Source: Nautilus pompilius (lineage: Eukaryota; Mollusca; Cephalopoda; Nautilida; Nautilidae). From it: a stretch of DNA of 64,000 nt. The notes under the pieces were generated by a model. It saw only the letters and a program-made list of their open reading frames with translations. It ran no database searches and was not told the DNA's origin. The stretch spans positions 1-64,000 of the forward strand of contig JACATO010000319.1 of assembly GCA_018389105.1 (NCBI GenBank). Direction: 5' to 3'. Below are positions 13,459-56,000 of this stretch, piece by piece (position 1 is the first letter of the stretch; each line of letters opens with the position of its first letter). The translations under genes were made by a program, and so were the position numbers.

Positions 13459-14659
13459 TTTTCAGTAACACGTGTGATGATGTTCACCACTTCACTGCAT
13501 CCCATTAGCAATCTGCAGATTATTATTATTATTATTTTTTTTCTCTGCTACTGTACATTTCCTTTCTTCCTGAAGGAATCTGAATCTTCGGTGCTCTGGA
13601 AAACTTCGTGTGTATCATCTTTATCTTGTATGGAACTTCACCAACATTTAGTCTTGACACTCATGTATTCTCACTATATTATGAAATCATTCCTCAAGCA
13701 TAAAGGAGAATATTTTAACAATAAAAGGGGGGGTCTTGCTACCAAAGTTTGTAAATAAACTTTTGTTTTACGTGGATGGATTTTCTGGCCGTCATATTCT
13801 AATGTTTCTGCATGTGCTAAGAAACTGATTCGCGCATACAAACATAGCATTTTTCCCTTTTATAGTCATAGTTAGGGCTTCTCTGTGTACAACTCTGTTT
13901 TCTCTCTGAGCTGGCAACATGGTACATTGTCTACAAGGAAGATGCAAAACATTGTATGCAATACGTGTATCTGGGCCATTCTTGTATTCTTGACAATTTT
14001 TCTTCTTAAGATTCTATTAGCTGATGTGCCAAGGCATTAGAATCATCATCATCCTCATCATTAATATTTCTGCCATTTGACTTTTTTTTGTGCTTTAGTT
14101 TGCTTACAGCTGCTGCCATTTTGAATAAATTACCATCTTACTACCATAGGGCTGAGGTGCACAGGACTCTTGACTACCATTGTTATTTATACGTGAAAAG
14201 TGATAGATATTTCTATCAAGGTTTTAGGCAGAAAGCCATCATAGATCTTATAGCTAAGCTTTCTTTCTCTCTGTCTCTCCCCCATTCAGGGTAGAACAGA
14301 GACTATATACAAGATGGATACATGCACGTTAACACAAAAATGTTTAGTTTACTCTGCTTTAATGTTTTTCGTATTATGGTTTCCAGAAGGTAGCAGTAGG
14401 GAATATACTCTACTGGTGTAACTATATTGTAATTTTGTGTTGAGAGCCATCCAGGTGAGAAAGGTTGGGTGGGTGGTGAGTGAGTGAATGAGACCTGAAG
14501 TTCTGATGTAAATGGAGATTGTCTTCTGAGTCACATGGACCAGCTTTTCCCACTTTTGAATGTTACCTGAAAGCTACAAAATTTTTTTATTTTTTAAATC
14601 AGAATTCTTCACATTCTGGAGGTTTTGTGAATAATTAGTAATTTACTGTTTATTTTCAG

Positions 14660-43629
<28,970 letters not shown>

Positions 43630-43790
43630 TGTTAAAAGAAATCTATTTTACGAGCATGTATTTTTCTTGTCATAATTACTAATTAAGCATAATGAGTTTG
43701 TGATCAGAAGATGACGCCTTAACATCTCAAATTTGATTTTTCTACAAAGATTATGTACATAAATAAATTGCTTTACTATGACTTTTTTAA
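43630..43790 (+). other. ANKRD6: ANKRD6 3' untranslated region
   Basis: AT-rich sequence follows the TGA and reaches the first poly(A) signal. The 3' end is inferred at roughly 15-30 bases beyond AATAAA. Confidence 0.6.
43762..43767 (+). promoter_or_regulatory. Poly(A) signal AATAAA for ANKRD6
   Basis: AATAAA lies 133 bases after the ANKRD6 stop, followed by a T-rich stretch. It is the first canonical signal downstream of the gene. Confidence 0.7.
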
Positions 43791-43839
43791 CTCACATATT
43801 GAACTGGTAAGTAATGCTTGATTTGTCAACATCATACAT

Positions 43840-43845
43840 TTTATT
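43840..43845 (-). promoter_or_regulatory. Poly(A) signal AATAAA for ACAT1 (minus strand)
   Basis: The plus strand reads tttatt, giving AATAAA on the minus strand 127 bases after the ACAT1 stop. It faces the ANKRD6 signal, with 72 bases between them. Confidence 0.65.
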
Positions 43846-43971
43846 TTATACACAAAAAGCTACTTTACTGAAGAACATTCTTAGAATAATCCTGCCGGTA
43901 ATCTGCGACAATCTTTGTTATTCTCTAAAAATCAAGGACATGGTTATTAATGCCCCAGTCACCCACCTTCT

Positions 43972-44092
43972 TTACAGTCTCTCTAGAAGTATTGCAGATG
44001 CACCGCCACCACCATTGCAAATTCCAGCCATCCCTTTCTCCCCTGACTTAAGGTTGAGAGCGAGGTGTCCAGTTATTCTTGTACCCGACATC
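43972..44092 (-). CDS. ACAT1: ACAT1 exon 12: terminal exon with second catalytic Cys
   Basis: The exon is 121 bp ending in [23 protein letters not shown], then [19 protein letters not shown]. The Cys in CNGGGG is the acid/base residue (373 from exon 3, equal to human Cys413). There is no peroxisomal C-terminal tripeptide, consistent with a matrix enzyme. Confidence 0.96.
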
Positions 44093-47000
44093 CTGGAAAA
44101 CAAATATGGTTTATTTATGCTTACACTACAGTTCTATTCCATCCTTAAATCCCAAGGTAAGCCTGACCAAAACCAGAAAAAAAATAAATAGGAGAGACCA
44201 GGAAGCCATCAATGCTTAGAGCTCCATCCCTACATGAACTAAATATACAGCCAGTTCAACACAAATACTAACCAATGTTTCTAGGCTGGGCTGACGGTAT
44301 ATGAAGAGTTAATTAAATGGTATCATATATTTTCCTTTGAAAACAAGTGATTCTGGTAGGGGAGATAAGTCTTGTATGTAATACATGTTTTCAACCCAAA
44401 ATCCCCTGCATACAACCAAAAAATTTACATAACATTTTTGCTATTTACTGACTTTGACCGCTAATGGACTGCCAAGGTTGAAGGCCCAAATTACTTCACA
44501 TTCAGCTCACACCTCCCCTCCCTCTACTTTCTCCATCTAAAAACGAAGGGCTCCAGTAGGAATTTCACTAGCGGCCAACCACGTTACTGCAGTGATTGGT
44601 GCGCACCACCAATTTTGTTGTTTCCCTGATGAAAAAGTAATAAGAAGAAGAGTTACCCGATGGGATGTCCCAGGCTAACAGCACCACCGTGGATGTTCAT
44701 CCTGCTGGAGTCTAAGTCAAGCAACTTCATGTTGGCCAGTACAACCACGCTGAATGCTTCATTCACCTCCCACATTGCTACCTTTCCCACACCAACACCT
44801 GAATTTTTGAGTACCTAGAGAAAAATAATTAATACCTTTGTTATTGCTTTTCATATAATTTCCATCAATGAAGGCAACATAAAATACATGAATAAAGTAA
44901 TAAGTTGTAAATAGATTAAATTTATAGTTTCCTGATTCTGTGGGGAAAAAAGCACTATTTCCACTCCATGGTTTATAAATGATGATAGAATGGGTCAACG
45001 GAGGTAGGCAATCCTCTCAAAAACAAAGAATTTCAGTTACTGGAACAGAGTACAAAATCTGATATTTTGCTTCAAAGTGGCAAATCCTGTTCAGAAATTC
45101 CTTTTGTGATAGAGTCTAGCAGCAGTGTCTCAAGCTCCTGATGAGTTTTTAATGTTAATCTGGGCCAGATTATCCCATTCCTCTACCAGGGCATCACCAA
45201 AGTTCTGCAAGATTTGTGGTAGTGCAGGACATCTGGTAATGGCAACCAGAAGCATGTTCACAGATGTTCAATTAGATTAAGGTCTGGAGAATGAACTGGC
45301 CACTTCACATGGGTGATTGTCTCCTGCTCCAGGCACTGGTCAATCATCTGAGCACATTGTGGATGGGTGTCACCATCCATGAGAATAATGTTATTCCAAA
45401 TAACATCACTGTATGATCTCATGTAAACATCAAAGATATCATTCCTGTACCTTAAACCTGTCACACTGCTGTTCTGGAAAATATGGAGATCATCTCAACA
45501 TCCCGGCTGATCCCTAGCCATCTCCATATTAATTATGCTCAGCATGCTGGCATCTTGAAACCTCTTCTTTTTTTGGCCCTCTCCACTCCAGCTTGTGGAT
45601 CTCTAAACTCCAGACAAAATTCGGATTCATCCATGAAAAGTACAGGTGTCCAGTCATTGATAGTTCACCCCACATGCATCTGCATCCGAGTCCTGCAGAA
45701 ACAGGCTTTTCTTGACTGAATACATACAGCTTACATTGAGAGCTTGATACCTGTTGCATTTTGAAGTTCAGATTTCAATTGGTGCTATGTTGTCTACCTG
45801 ATGGGTGCATGAAAAAAAATTAGAAAATTCCAAAACACAATGAGATGTCAAAGAGAGACAGACAACCTTTCCAGCTGGACCAATGTAGTAAGCACATCAA
45901 TCCACTCAACTTACCTTTCTCATGGCTTCAACAGGAGCTGTTGGAAAATCTATTGGTGCTTTAGCTGCATCAGCAAAACCTGCAAAGAAAGATGGCTCTA
46001 GTAGGATGTGACTATGTCAGAAATCCCCAATCACATTTTGAAACCAACCAACCAACCATGTCATTTCACTTACCAGTAAATAAGTTAAGCATAACTCTGG
46101 ATAATGGTGAAAATCCTTAATGGACAAGAAACTGATAGTGGAAATACAACTGTCTACAGAACTGCTTTCTAGTCATCAAATGACTACTACCAGAAAACAG
46201 GTCTGTGAGTTCTAACCCATCCAGTTGTTTTTTGTTTTTTTTTTTTGCATTAAGTAATAATATTCAAGCAGTAACACGACTCTGAGGGATACTGGCTTAT
46301 TTCTGGAGCAACTAGGGGCTGCTCCCTCTGCCGTGGAATTCATCAGTTTTTAGATGATGTTAGAGAGCATAATGCAATCTTTCAAACTCTAACGTGTCTC
46401 TCATGAGATCTTATGCCTCTTGCCCCAAACTCCAGTCACAAAAATTATGTAGTCTCAGTTGTTTCTGTACAGCAGCTTGTCAGAATGTGAATGGCTAACA
46501 TAACATCCAACGAAATGCTACCAAAATCCACCATTTTCTCTCCAACTTTGAGAGCAAACATCTTAAAAAAAATCTATCCTGTGTACAAGACAACTTGTAT
46601 TTCAAAACCTAAATATCATCATCAATGTAGATTTTTAAAAGTTAACATTAAATGTATAATAATGTAATTCATCCAGATTATAACAAAAAGTATTTTGAAT
46701 AACTTAGACTACAACCAACACACCCATAATTTTGAGGAGAACTACAAACCCACATCCCACATTACACACCAAGCCCTGACCATCTTTGCCACATACAGTG
46801 GAGAGCAGAAATGTTGACAAACTGGCCATACCTATAACCTGGGCAAGGGGCTTCACATTCAGCCTCTGAGCAGCCTGGGCTGTCATTAAAACCATTGCTG
46901 CAGCACCATCGTTCAGTTTGCTTGAGTTAGCAACAGTTACAGTGCCTGTTCCAATGAGAAATGAAACAAGATAGGTACAGAAATAGACACCATGAATCGC

Positions 47001-50000
47001 AATACTTTCACATTCATTCTGAGTGTCAGTCCAATAGGTTGCATAAACAAAAGGTCGGTTTGAACGCACTGTATGCTTTTGGTGATTTTTAAATAACTTT
47101 AATGCATTAATAAAATGAAGAGTAAGAAATGAAAATATACTAAAGACATGCTGTTCGATAGGGGAGATAACTATGCAAAAATCTCTCTTAAAACGAAAGC
47201 AAAGCATATGAGATTTAAAGTGGCAAACCACGCCAAGCCATGGGTGGAGTTTCTTCTCTGTCACTTATAATGTCACCTCAGCTGCAGAAGCTCCTCATCT
47301 CATTATCAGGCAACTGACACACTGAGGAGCAGAAATGATCTGCCAAGACCAAAATTTCTAAAACCCAGCAAGTCTCTCTCTACATCCAGGGAAGCAACTT
47401 TTCAAACAATGGACTCCCACTCGCAAGCTTTTAAGTAAACAGTGGAAAGCAAAGGTCAATAACTACGAATGCCATGAAAAATGGAGCTACAATGCACATA
47501 AATTTCTGAAGATAACTGAATGATAGAGTGGCAGGAATGAAGAACACTAAGTGGCTTATACAAGGCCTCCAAGGGAAAAGAAATAATTATCAGTACAATT
47601 GTTCAACTGATTAAATACTATGATTATTAACAACTGATATCTTTATTACAAGTTTAAAATTCCACTCTTGGCAATCCTATTAGTACAAACAAACATTTTC
47701 TAATAACTAACCATGCTGATACTCTAGCGCAAGTTGAACAAAAATAACTCAAATTTGTTCCATACCCATCCTTAACTTAGTGGAGAGATGTCTGTAACAG
47801 CAGTGATATAGAACAATTCTAGAGGCTGCATGTGATAACCACAAATCCAAACAGATTTATGATAGTCCAATACATTTGAAACTTTTCAAGCTAAGGAGAA
47901 AAAGCAACCGTAGTTCTGACTTACCATTTTCCCTCTGAAAGACTGGCTTTAGGGAGCTGATTTTGTCAAAATTCACTTTCTTATATTCTTCATCCTCTGA
48001 GATTACAACAGGATTTCCTTAATCAAAAACAAACAAACAGCCTATATTAAGTAATAAAAAATCTTCGCCTGTCTTAGTAAAGCCGACTTAACTGCAGAGC
48101 CAATACCATTCAAGAAAACTTACACATTAAAAAAAAGATATGTAGAAACGCGTATATAATTTTTGATTTCTCAGGAATGAAAACAAAATCTACTGATAAT
48201 TTAAGAAAATATTCCAACAATGCAATACTACAGAAGTTGACTTCCAAAACAAAATACTAGATTTTATGATCTAGATACTATAGAGTTCTACAACAGTGAT
48301 ACTATTTCAAACTCAAAACACAAGTACACAGAGCAGTGCTTCTGAGGATCAGCTTTCATAACATTGCATTGTGGAAATGCTTCTAATAAATAATGTGAAA
48401 GATAAGCTTAAGTCAGATTCCATACAGGACTGTTTTATTGTCATTATAACTGATAACTGTATACAATACCTTTCTTCTGTGGAATAGAAACTTCTGTTAT
48501 TTCCCTGGCCATTACTCCATCACTTACAGCTGCTTGACTTCGTTTGTAGCTTTGTATTGCATACTGGTCTTGCTCTTCACGAGTAATGTTATACGTTTTG
48601 GCAGTGTTCTCTGCACAGCTACCCTAAAATTGAATAAGCACACACACACACACAAACTAACACATTTGCAGACTTGACCAGATGTCCGGTCCTTGCTGTG
48701 CCAGTCACAACATAGATGAACTGCTGATAGAGGGGAATAGGACAAAATTTAGCACTAAGATGATTCTAACAACAAAGAATATGAGCTGTTAACTGATGAT
48801 ATGAACTGATAATATACCTAAGAGTTATAATATACCTTATCCCTTCCCCCCACCATATAGAAAAGTGAAATAAGCTGAGTTTTTTTTTTTTTAGTAGGCA
48901 CACAGGGACAGGAAGTTTGCATAGTAATAGCAGCAGATATGAGGGTTGTTTGTCAACCTGTACATTTTCAAAAGGTAGTGGCAGCAGACAGTGTGTCATG
49001 TGCTATGAAACTGTATTATGCAATAATATTTCAGACAAAAAAAAAAAGTCAAACCAACTAAGATTTACAGGAGTTTAGCGGTACAGTTCAGTGGTACACA
49101 TCCCTCGCACAAAAGCTTTAAAAGTGGACAAGAATCAGTAATGGATTCTGGACATGCTCTCATGATGCACTCAAGTGTTGTAACTCCTGCAAACATTGCC
49201 TATGTTAAATGGCTGATTTTGGGCAATTGTTAGTTCAGTGTGTGAGATATTGCAGCAGAACTGTGTACCAATATTGTAACGACTCCCAAAATTCAATAAA
49301 GTGCCAAATGGGCACCAAAAAACTCTTGTTTGATCAGAATGCAGTTTACATGGCCAGTGCAACATTATGAGGGGGGAAGGTGATGGCAGCATGAACAAGA
49401 CTGAGGTGTTACGATGCATGGATCTGTTACTTCTCTGGAATCCAAGTGGTAAAGGATGCAGTGATAACATTATGGGTCCTTGCCACGAAAAAAAAAAAAA
49501 AAAATCAAGACTTAGTTATCTGCCAGAAAGACCATGACTACAGTTTTTTTGGATGTCTGCGATACAATTAATGATGATTTTTCTTGCCCATGAAGAAGCC
49601 ATTCATGCACAATACTACAGCGATCTGCTATACAATGGTATCATTTGACAAGCAATATGCAGATGTTGGCCAGTATTACAATGTCACATAATAATGCTCA
49701 ACTGGATATGCCAGTGTAACAACTGTATCCCTAGCAAAGATGAGATGGAAGATGTTAACCATCACCCTCACAACATTCCAAGTTTGTCGCTGCTATTTCC
49801 ATCTCTCCAGACCACTCCTAAAGCATCTGGATGGCATCAAGTTTAGGAGTAATGAAGATGTGAAAGCAGGTGTCCAGAAATGGCTGCATATACAACCTAA
49901 AGGTTGCTATGCTTCTGACACGCAGCAGGGGAATACATTGTAAAAATAAGAAAAGTTTCAGCAACTTCAATTCATTTTGGAAATTTTCTAGAACAGAAAA

Positions 50001-53000
50001 TGCAGGTTATCCTTGAATGAGCCTTGCATCTTCAGGCAGGCATTGGTGTTTAATGCCAATATTTGGTGCCTGTCTGTTAGGGTAAAAATGTCAGGGTTTG
50101 ATGACCAGAGTTGGGACAGGCTCAATCTGATGTGCCTCTCTGGCATTGTTCCTCCTTGTTCTCCTTCACGAGTCTCTCAAGCACTCCAAATTTCTAAAAA
50201 ATAAAGAGTTCCGGTGGAGTTTTCTAAGTACTTGTGGAGTGTGGAAAATAAGTTGTCGGTCTCCTCAACCTCAGATTACACCGCCTGCCACCTGAGAGCA
50301 TGGAGGTTGTATAGGCAGCGGCCCATATCTGTACTGTAGACAAAACCTCAGGTGTACAGTCAACTCTGATCACGAGGGTCAGAATTATTATGAACATAAT
50401 ACAAGGGTTAAAATAATCAATTATTTTTTATAAACTTATTTTATGCTTAATGCAGAGCATTTCTTGAAGAGATGCGCAAAATTACAGATGTACTGGATAT
50501 TTCTTTCTTTTTTCTGCGATGTGATTTAACAACCAGAAAGTTTAATGCCGAAATCTGCAGGAACTTTAAATGGCTGGCAACCACTTCCTTCTAGAAAACC
50601 CTCTACGCAATGTCCCGGATCAGGAAAACCAGAACATTTCATATAAGTTCTAAAACAACTGGCCAAACTCACCATGTGTATGTGGTCATAGGCATCGGTC
50701 AGTCCATCGAATACAATGCCATCCTGAAGAAAAGATAAAGTGTGATGACTCTTTCCTGAATAAACTAACCTGTCAATCTCATGCAACGACTGACATCTTA
50801 ACCTTCACAAAAAAACAACCATGGCAGAATAGACGGGCAACAAACAGCACCAGAAATATTGCAAACAGGAAAAACTGGGTATAAAATGCATACACATGAT
50901 AGAATTGCATCTTGTGTAGAAATGAAAATACATGGTACAGTCATGTGTTGATATGGTTCAGTGTGATTGGCTATCGTGCAAGCAATCAGAGTGCGCTAAC
51001 CATTCCTGCAGAACTATAAAAGCTTAGGCAGTAATATCAGTATGGTCTGGTGAACACTAGGGCTCCTGGAAAGAACAAGCATTAGAAATGAGAGTCTTAG
51101 CTAGTGAAGGCTGCTCCATGCAGCAGATTGCAGCTCAACTTCATGTTTGAGGAGGAGCTGTATGCAAGACTCAGAGGAAAATATGCCAAACTGGTACTGT
51201 TGACAATAGACGAGGTCAAGGAAAGCCCAAACTCTCCAAAAATGATGCAAAAGTAACCCAGGGTGTGTTATCTACTTGATGGATAACGAAGCAGCAAAGA
51301 TCTTTTGAATGACCTAGCCACAAGTATGGGTATAACGTTTCTTCAAAGACAGTAAAGTACACACTAGTGCAATATGGTGTGAATAGGTGTGTAGCTGCAA
51401 ATTTGAACTGTTTAGTAATAACCAAAAAGCACCTTGCTCAAAGGCAGACCAGGGAACAGTATAATAGTCAGGGTTAAGGCATGGGTGGGTGGATCAATGC
51501 AATTGTAGAGCTACATTATCAACCAAAGATGTCAGTTTTGCATACTTTACACTGACTGTCAACATGTACAGGAAAGTTCTCATCCATCATGCCATTCCCT
51601 CAAGAAGACATCTCATTGGACAGGTATTCATCTTCCAACATAATAACCCTAAAAGCATAAAGCCAGTGTAGTGAAAAACTATCTGGAACATAGAGGCTGA
51701 TGGAACACTCACGAATGGCTTGGCTGGGGAAAATGCTACAGAATAATTGAAACAAAATTTTACAATCATACATTGGTAACCTGTATGGGAGCATGAAAGC
51801 AAGGTGTCATGCTTTATAGAAAGCAAAAAGCTTATATACCAAATACTAATGCACTGTACATTGTATCCATTTTGTTTTTTTATATTTTCTGTAATAATGC
51901 ATCATGTGTGTATCATATACATCTCTCAGTTGGAATTACTCATTATTTGTGCATATTCTTTGATTTCTTAATTATTTCCAATACCACTGAGAGAGAGAGA
52001 GATGGAGAGAGATGACATCAGTACAAAGAGAGACGGGGAGAGAGAGAGAGAGAGACTCTACTTTCCTTTAAATTCATAGGTGAGAAAAGAAAGAGCAGAG
52101 TCAGGTGTGAGTCTGTTTTAGTAAAAACAGTAATAGCTCGCAGTCTTGAAATACCAACTACTGAGCTACTGTCAACTTCCATGTCTGAAGGAGGATAGAA
52201 TCCATCCAAAAGTTTTAAGATCAGCAGTTTGTTTTAGTTATCTGCCGGACTTCTCTGGCTTAATTCTGATTCTTATGTATTTAAGAAAATCCTGACAAAT
52301 AAATCACTTCACAGCTTCATGATCTGCCCTCAAACTACTTGTTTTTTGTTTTTTTCAGAGTTGTGGTGTTACAAAGATTTATCAGTGAAAAGAATTTATT
52401 GGAGATGAAGATTTTTTAAATAAGCATTAAGGTGGTGCAGTGTGCGGTGAAAATTTAAAATGTATAAGTGCCTCACATAGTAGTAGTTCATGGATGTTTC
52501 AAAGTGCTCATGTTCTCAGCACAGCGTATAGACAAACTGATGGAGATATTAAGAATTTCAAATCAGATGAAAAGAATTCATACCAATAAGCTGTGCCAAA
52601 ATAGCATCTTCTTGAAATCAATTAACATTTTTTTCCTTTTTTTAGAGCAACGGTTTGGTCATGGCTAGAAAATGCATTTTAATTCTTAGTGCAAGAAAAA
52701 TGGAGCAAGTTTGGCTATTTTCATGTCAGTCATTCATGTGACTGCTTTCAGGTTGTTACCATGGGAACTAGCAATGATCTGTGTCCCAGATGCTTAAAGG
52801 GCCTGACATATTGGATTCCAATTGATAAGGAAATAATTCAACATTACAATTTTCAGAAGTACACGAATCTACAAGAAAACAAAATGTTGCAAACAAACTA
52901 AGTACCTAAATAAACAAGAAATTTTATGTTATCAAAAAAGAGAGACTAAAAAGCCAGGCTTACACAATACTTAGTTCTCATGTCCAGACAGATAAGAAAA

Positions 53001-56000
53001 CCTCTCATAGTTCCAATGCATGGTCTTCCCAATAAATTCAGAATGCCATTGCCAAAAATCCTGTATTGTGTACAGAATTAAATTATCTGTCCTTAAATGT
53101 CCAAGTTTAAAGCCGTCCATGCTGAATGACATTCTAACCAGCTGTAAAGGTGATGGAAGATAAATAACTTATTTAAAGTCTTACTGAGGACAGGATAGTC
53201 TTTCGTTATTTAGTAATTTCCTGATAAAAAGAATTTCTTTATATATTCAACCACTAACCCTCAGACAAGTTTTGAATGATCAGACCTCATCTACTCTACC
53301 GTTAGTTAATAATTTTCTCTTATACCACAAAACATGCACGCTCAAGCCCGGCTATGGTTCTTGTGTGTGTTTCGTCAGTAGCTGCTACATCCAAAGGTTT
53401 CATGTTTATCTTGCATGTTTTGTTACCACCAGTTTTGTAGCTTTAAACAGCTGTGGTGGGTCCCTCCGCAGGTGCAGTTGTTTTTTTGGGACTCGCAAAG
53501 TTTCAGCAGTTTTCTTTAAGCTCCAACAAAAACAGAAGTTCAACACCTGAGATCATGTAGCTCAGGTGTTGTGGTGCCGGGGTAGCGAACTGACAGACAG
53601 ACTATATCCTAAGAGCTAGCAGCAGCAAGAAGCTGTGATGAAGGTTTGAACTAGCCAAGCCAGTCTGTCTCTTCTCGAAGCTGTCCTACATCCAAGATAT
53701 CAAGCATACGTTCAGGAACACTCTCAAATCTGGTTGCATGTGGTTTCCATGACAAGTGATATTTAGACCTACCATCGCTCAAAGGCCAAGGTCATCACAG
53801 AGACAAAGGCAATGGAGAAATGCCATTTTCCTTCACTTCCATTCACCCAGCTATCTCGCTGCCCGTTATGTATTCTTGTTTGTTCAAACATCTCTAACAA
53901 AGCCATATCACAAACAAGCAATTTATTTTTTTTACTATAAATTAGTTAATAAAAAAATTAGTTATATTATGCACAGTTAGGCAGCAGTAAATCTGTATTA
54001 TAAATTGGGTGTAGTCACTTAAGCTTAGAAGACGCCATTGTTTGTTGTTGAACAACTCAAATATATCTGTGTTGATGCCCCAGATTTTAATCCCTTTAGT
54101 CGGTTTTTCCAATTTGGATTCTAACTATTAATCTCTTAATTATCTCCTCTTTAGACAATTCTACTGACTCCAGTCGCTGGCACTGTAGAAGTATCGTTAA
54201 AACAAGGCCCAGCGATGAAAAGGATTCTCTTGGTCACGAATGCCATAAAATTAAACACGATTTTGAATTAAATTTTGATAATAAGTAGGTGACAATGACC
54301 ATCATTGGGAGCAACTATCACACCCTTCCTCCCTGGCTGAGGGTGACTTGGGCAATAAACACTGAAGACATTTTACGAGGGAGGGAAGGAATCCCATTTA
54401 AAAAAAAAGATGATTTCCAACTAAAACACTTACCACCAGAGGCAGTCCTCCATAAGGCACCGACCCTCTCTTCAGATAAAATGGTACGTTGGACATGCTT
54501 TCCATGCCCCCAGCTATCATTACATCCTGGAGAGAGAGAGAGAAACAAACACAGACTGGCTCTGAAATTCTTCTCCTCCCCCCACAACACACATGAGGAG
54601 GAGTCCAACCATCACAAGAAGGGCTCTAGCTAAAACCCTGCCAAAAAGAGGGGCACACATTTCAAAATTACCCGCCCCTTTAGAAACTGGATGGCTATTT
54701 CAGACTCCCTTGTTGGTAGAACTAATCAGAGTGCTGACGTTTGTTGATCTTTGCTTCCCCACTGCCCCAGTCCTGAGGAGAAAGGAGAGTTCTGGTGCGC
54801 AAAGGTGTGCCCGATACCTGCCAGGTGCGAAGTCTTTCTGGTGTATTTTTCAGACTAATGCTTTAGTGTGCTGCACCAACAAAATGACTGCTGAATGGAA
54901 TTACACATCCCTGCTGATCACTTTGTTCTCATCTGATGGGTTCTCTAATAACATGAAAGATGTTTCAATTGTTTTTTGTTCTGATAACTAAAAAACGAAA
55001 AGCAATATATATATGTAATCTAAATGTAGCAAATGAAACTGTTACTCGCCAGCTTTTGATTAAAGATTATCCTTGACTTTGTACAGGATTTAACCTGAAA
55101 ATTTCTTTTTTATACAGAACTTGCACACCTGACAGCTACCGCTACCTGCAACCTAGGGCCCAGGTGGACAAAACTGTAGCCGTTAGTCAGAAACAGCAGC
55201 CAAGAGAGTTTTTTAAAAAGATAAATAATTTTCATGTTTAATTCTAAGAAAGAAATTAGAGCTTACAGTCTTCTGTGACCACACTGGCAATTCTTTTGAC
55301 TGGTCAGCTGACTGAAAACTGACCCTTAATTTCAGAAACTGACCAAGTTTGCACGAGTAAAAATGAGTTAAATTCACTGGTTGGTCTCTAGATAAATGTA
55401 GTGACAAAATATCTCTTGGTTATTGATACAAGATGTACTTGACAATGTTGTGACATCAGGAAACGATAAGATGAGAATGTTAAATGGAAAACAAACTAAT
55501 AGCAACACCTAAATCATTACTTGTGTGATATAAAAATGCAGACCAGGTGTGCCCGTCTTGCTAATGCTACCGAGACTAATTATTAGACTACCTACCTGGT
55601 GTCCGCACATCAAGCTCTGAGCAGCTAACATGACGGCTTTCATCCCAGATGCACAAACTTTGTTAACTGTGGTTGTTGGAGTTAAAATCGGAAGACCTGA
55701 TGATGAAAAAGAAAACATCACAAGGTCTCAGGGTTAGGGTTAGGGAACAGCAGCTATGGCATTTATCCAATCTCACAACACCTCCCAGACTGTGTAATGG
55801 CTAATGCTAACCCCCTTAAACTATTCTCAGAACAATCAGGAAATTTAAGTATTTGGAATTTTTCAAAAATGGTAAATAAATTTTAAGAAACAAACAAAGT
55901 TTGAATAAAGACTGAAAACTTGAAATATGTATCAAATTTTATGAGAGAGAGAGACAATATGACTTAGAGCAGTAGTACTCAGACTTCAGCAATTCAGGAG

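Larger units (their letters stand above)
9906..14659. other. Non-coding, probable ANKRD6 intron
   Basis: Contains the TG repeat, a weak CTCF-like CCACTAGAGGCTGCTG (13359-13374) and the antisense frames listed separately. No ankyrin-coding sequence upstream of 14,660. Confidence 0.6.
44815..50672 (-). other. ACAT1 introns between exons 11 and 6b
   Basis: Five introns of 1,100, 852, 979, 452 and 2,049 bp. The first holds the Tc1 relic (45.1-45.8 kb) and the last the mariner remnant (49.5-49.9 kb). Otherwise no recognised feature. The 564-bp intron after exon 11 holds only repeat copy 3. Confidence 0.85.

Noticed and set aside
46704..47264. 186-codon minus-strand frame as a separate gene
   Set aside because: Only 46832-46945 is coding (ACAT1 exon 9). 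The rest reads through the acceptor and donor into introns.
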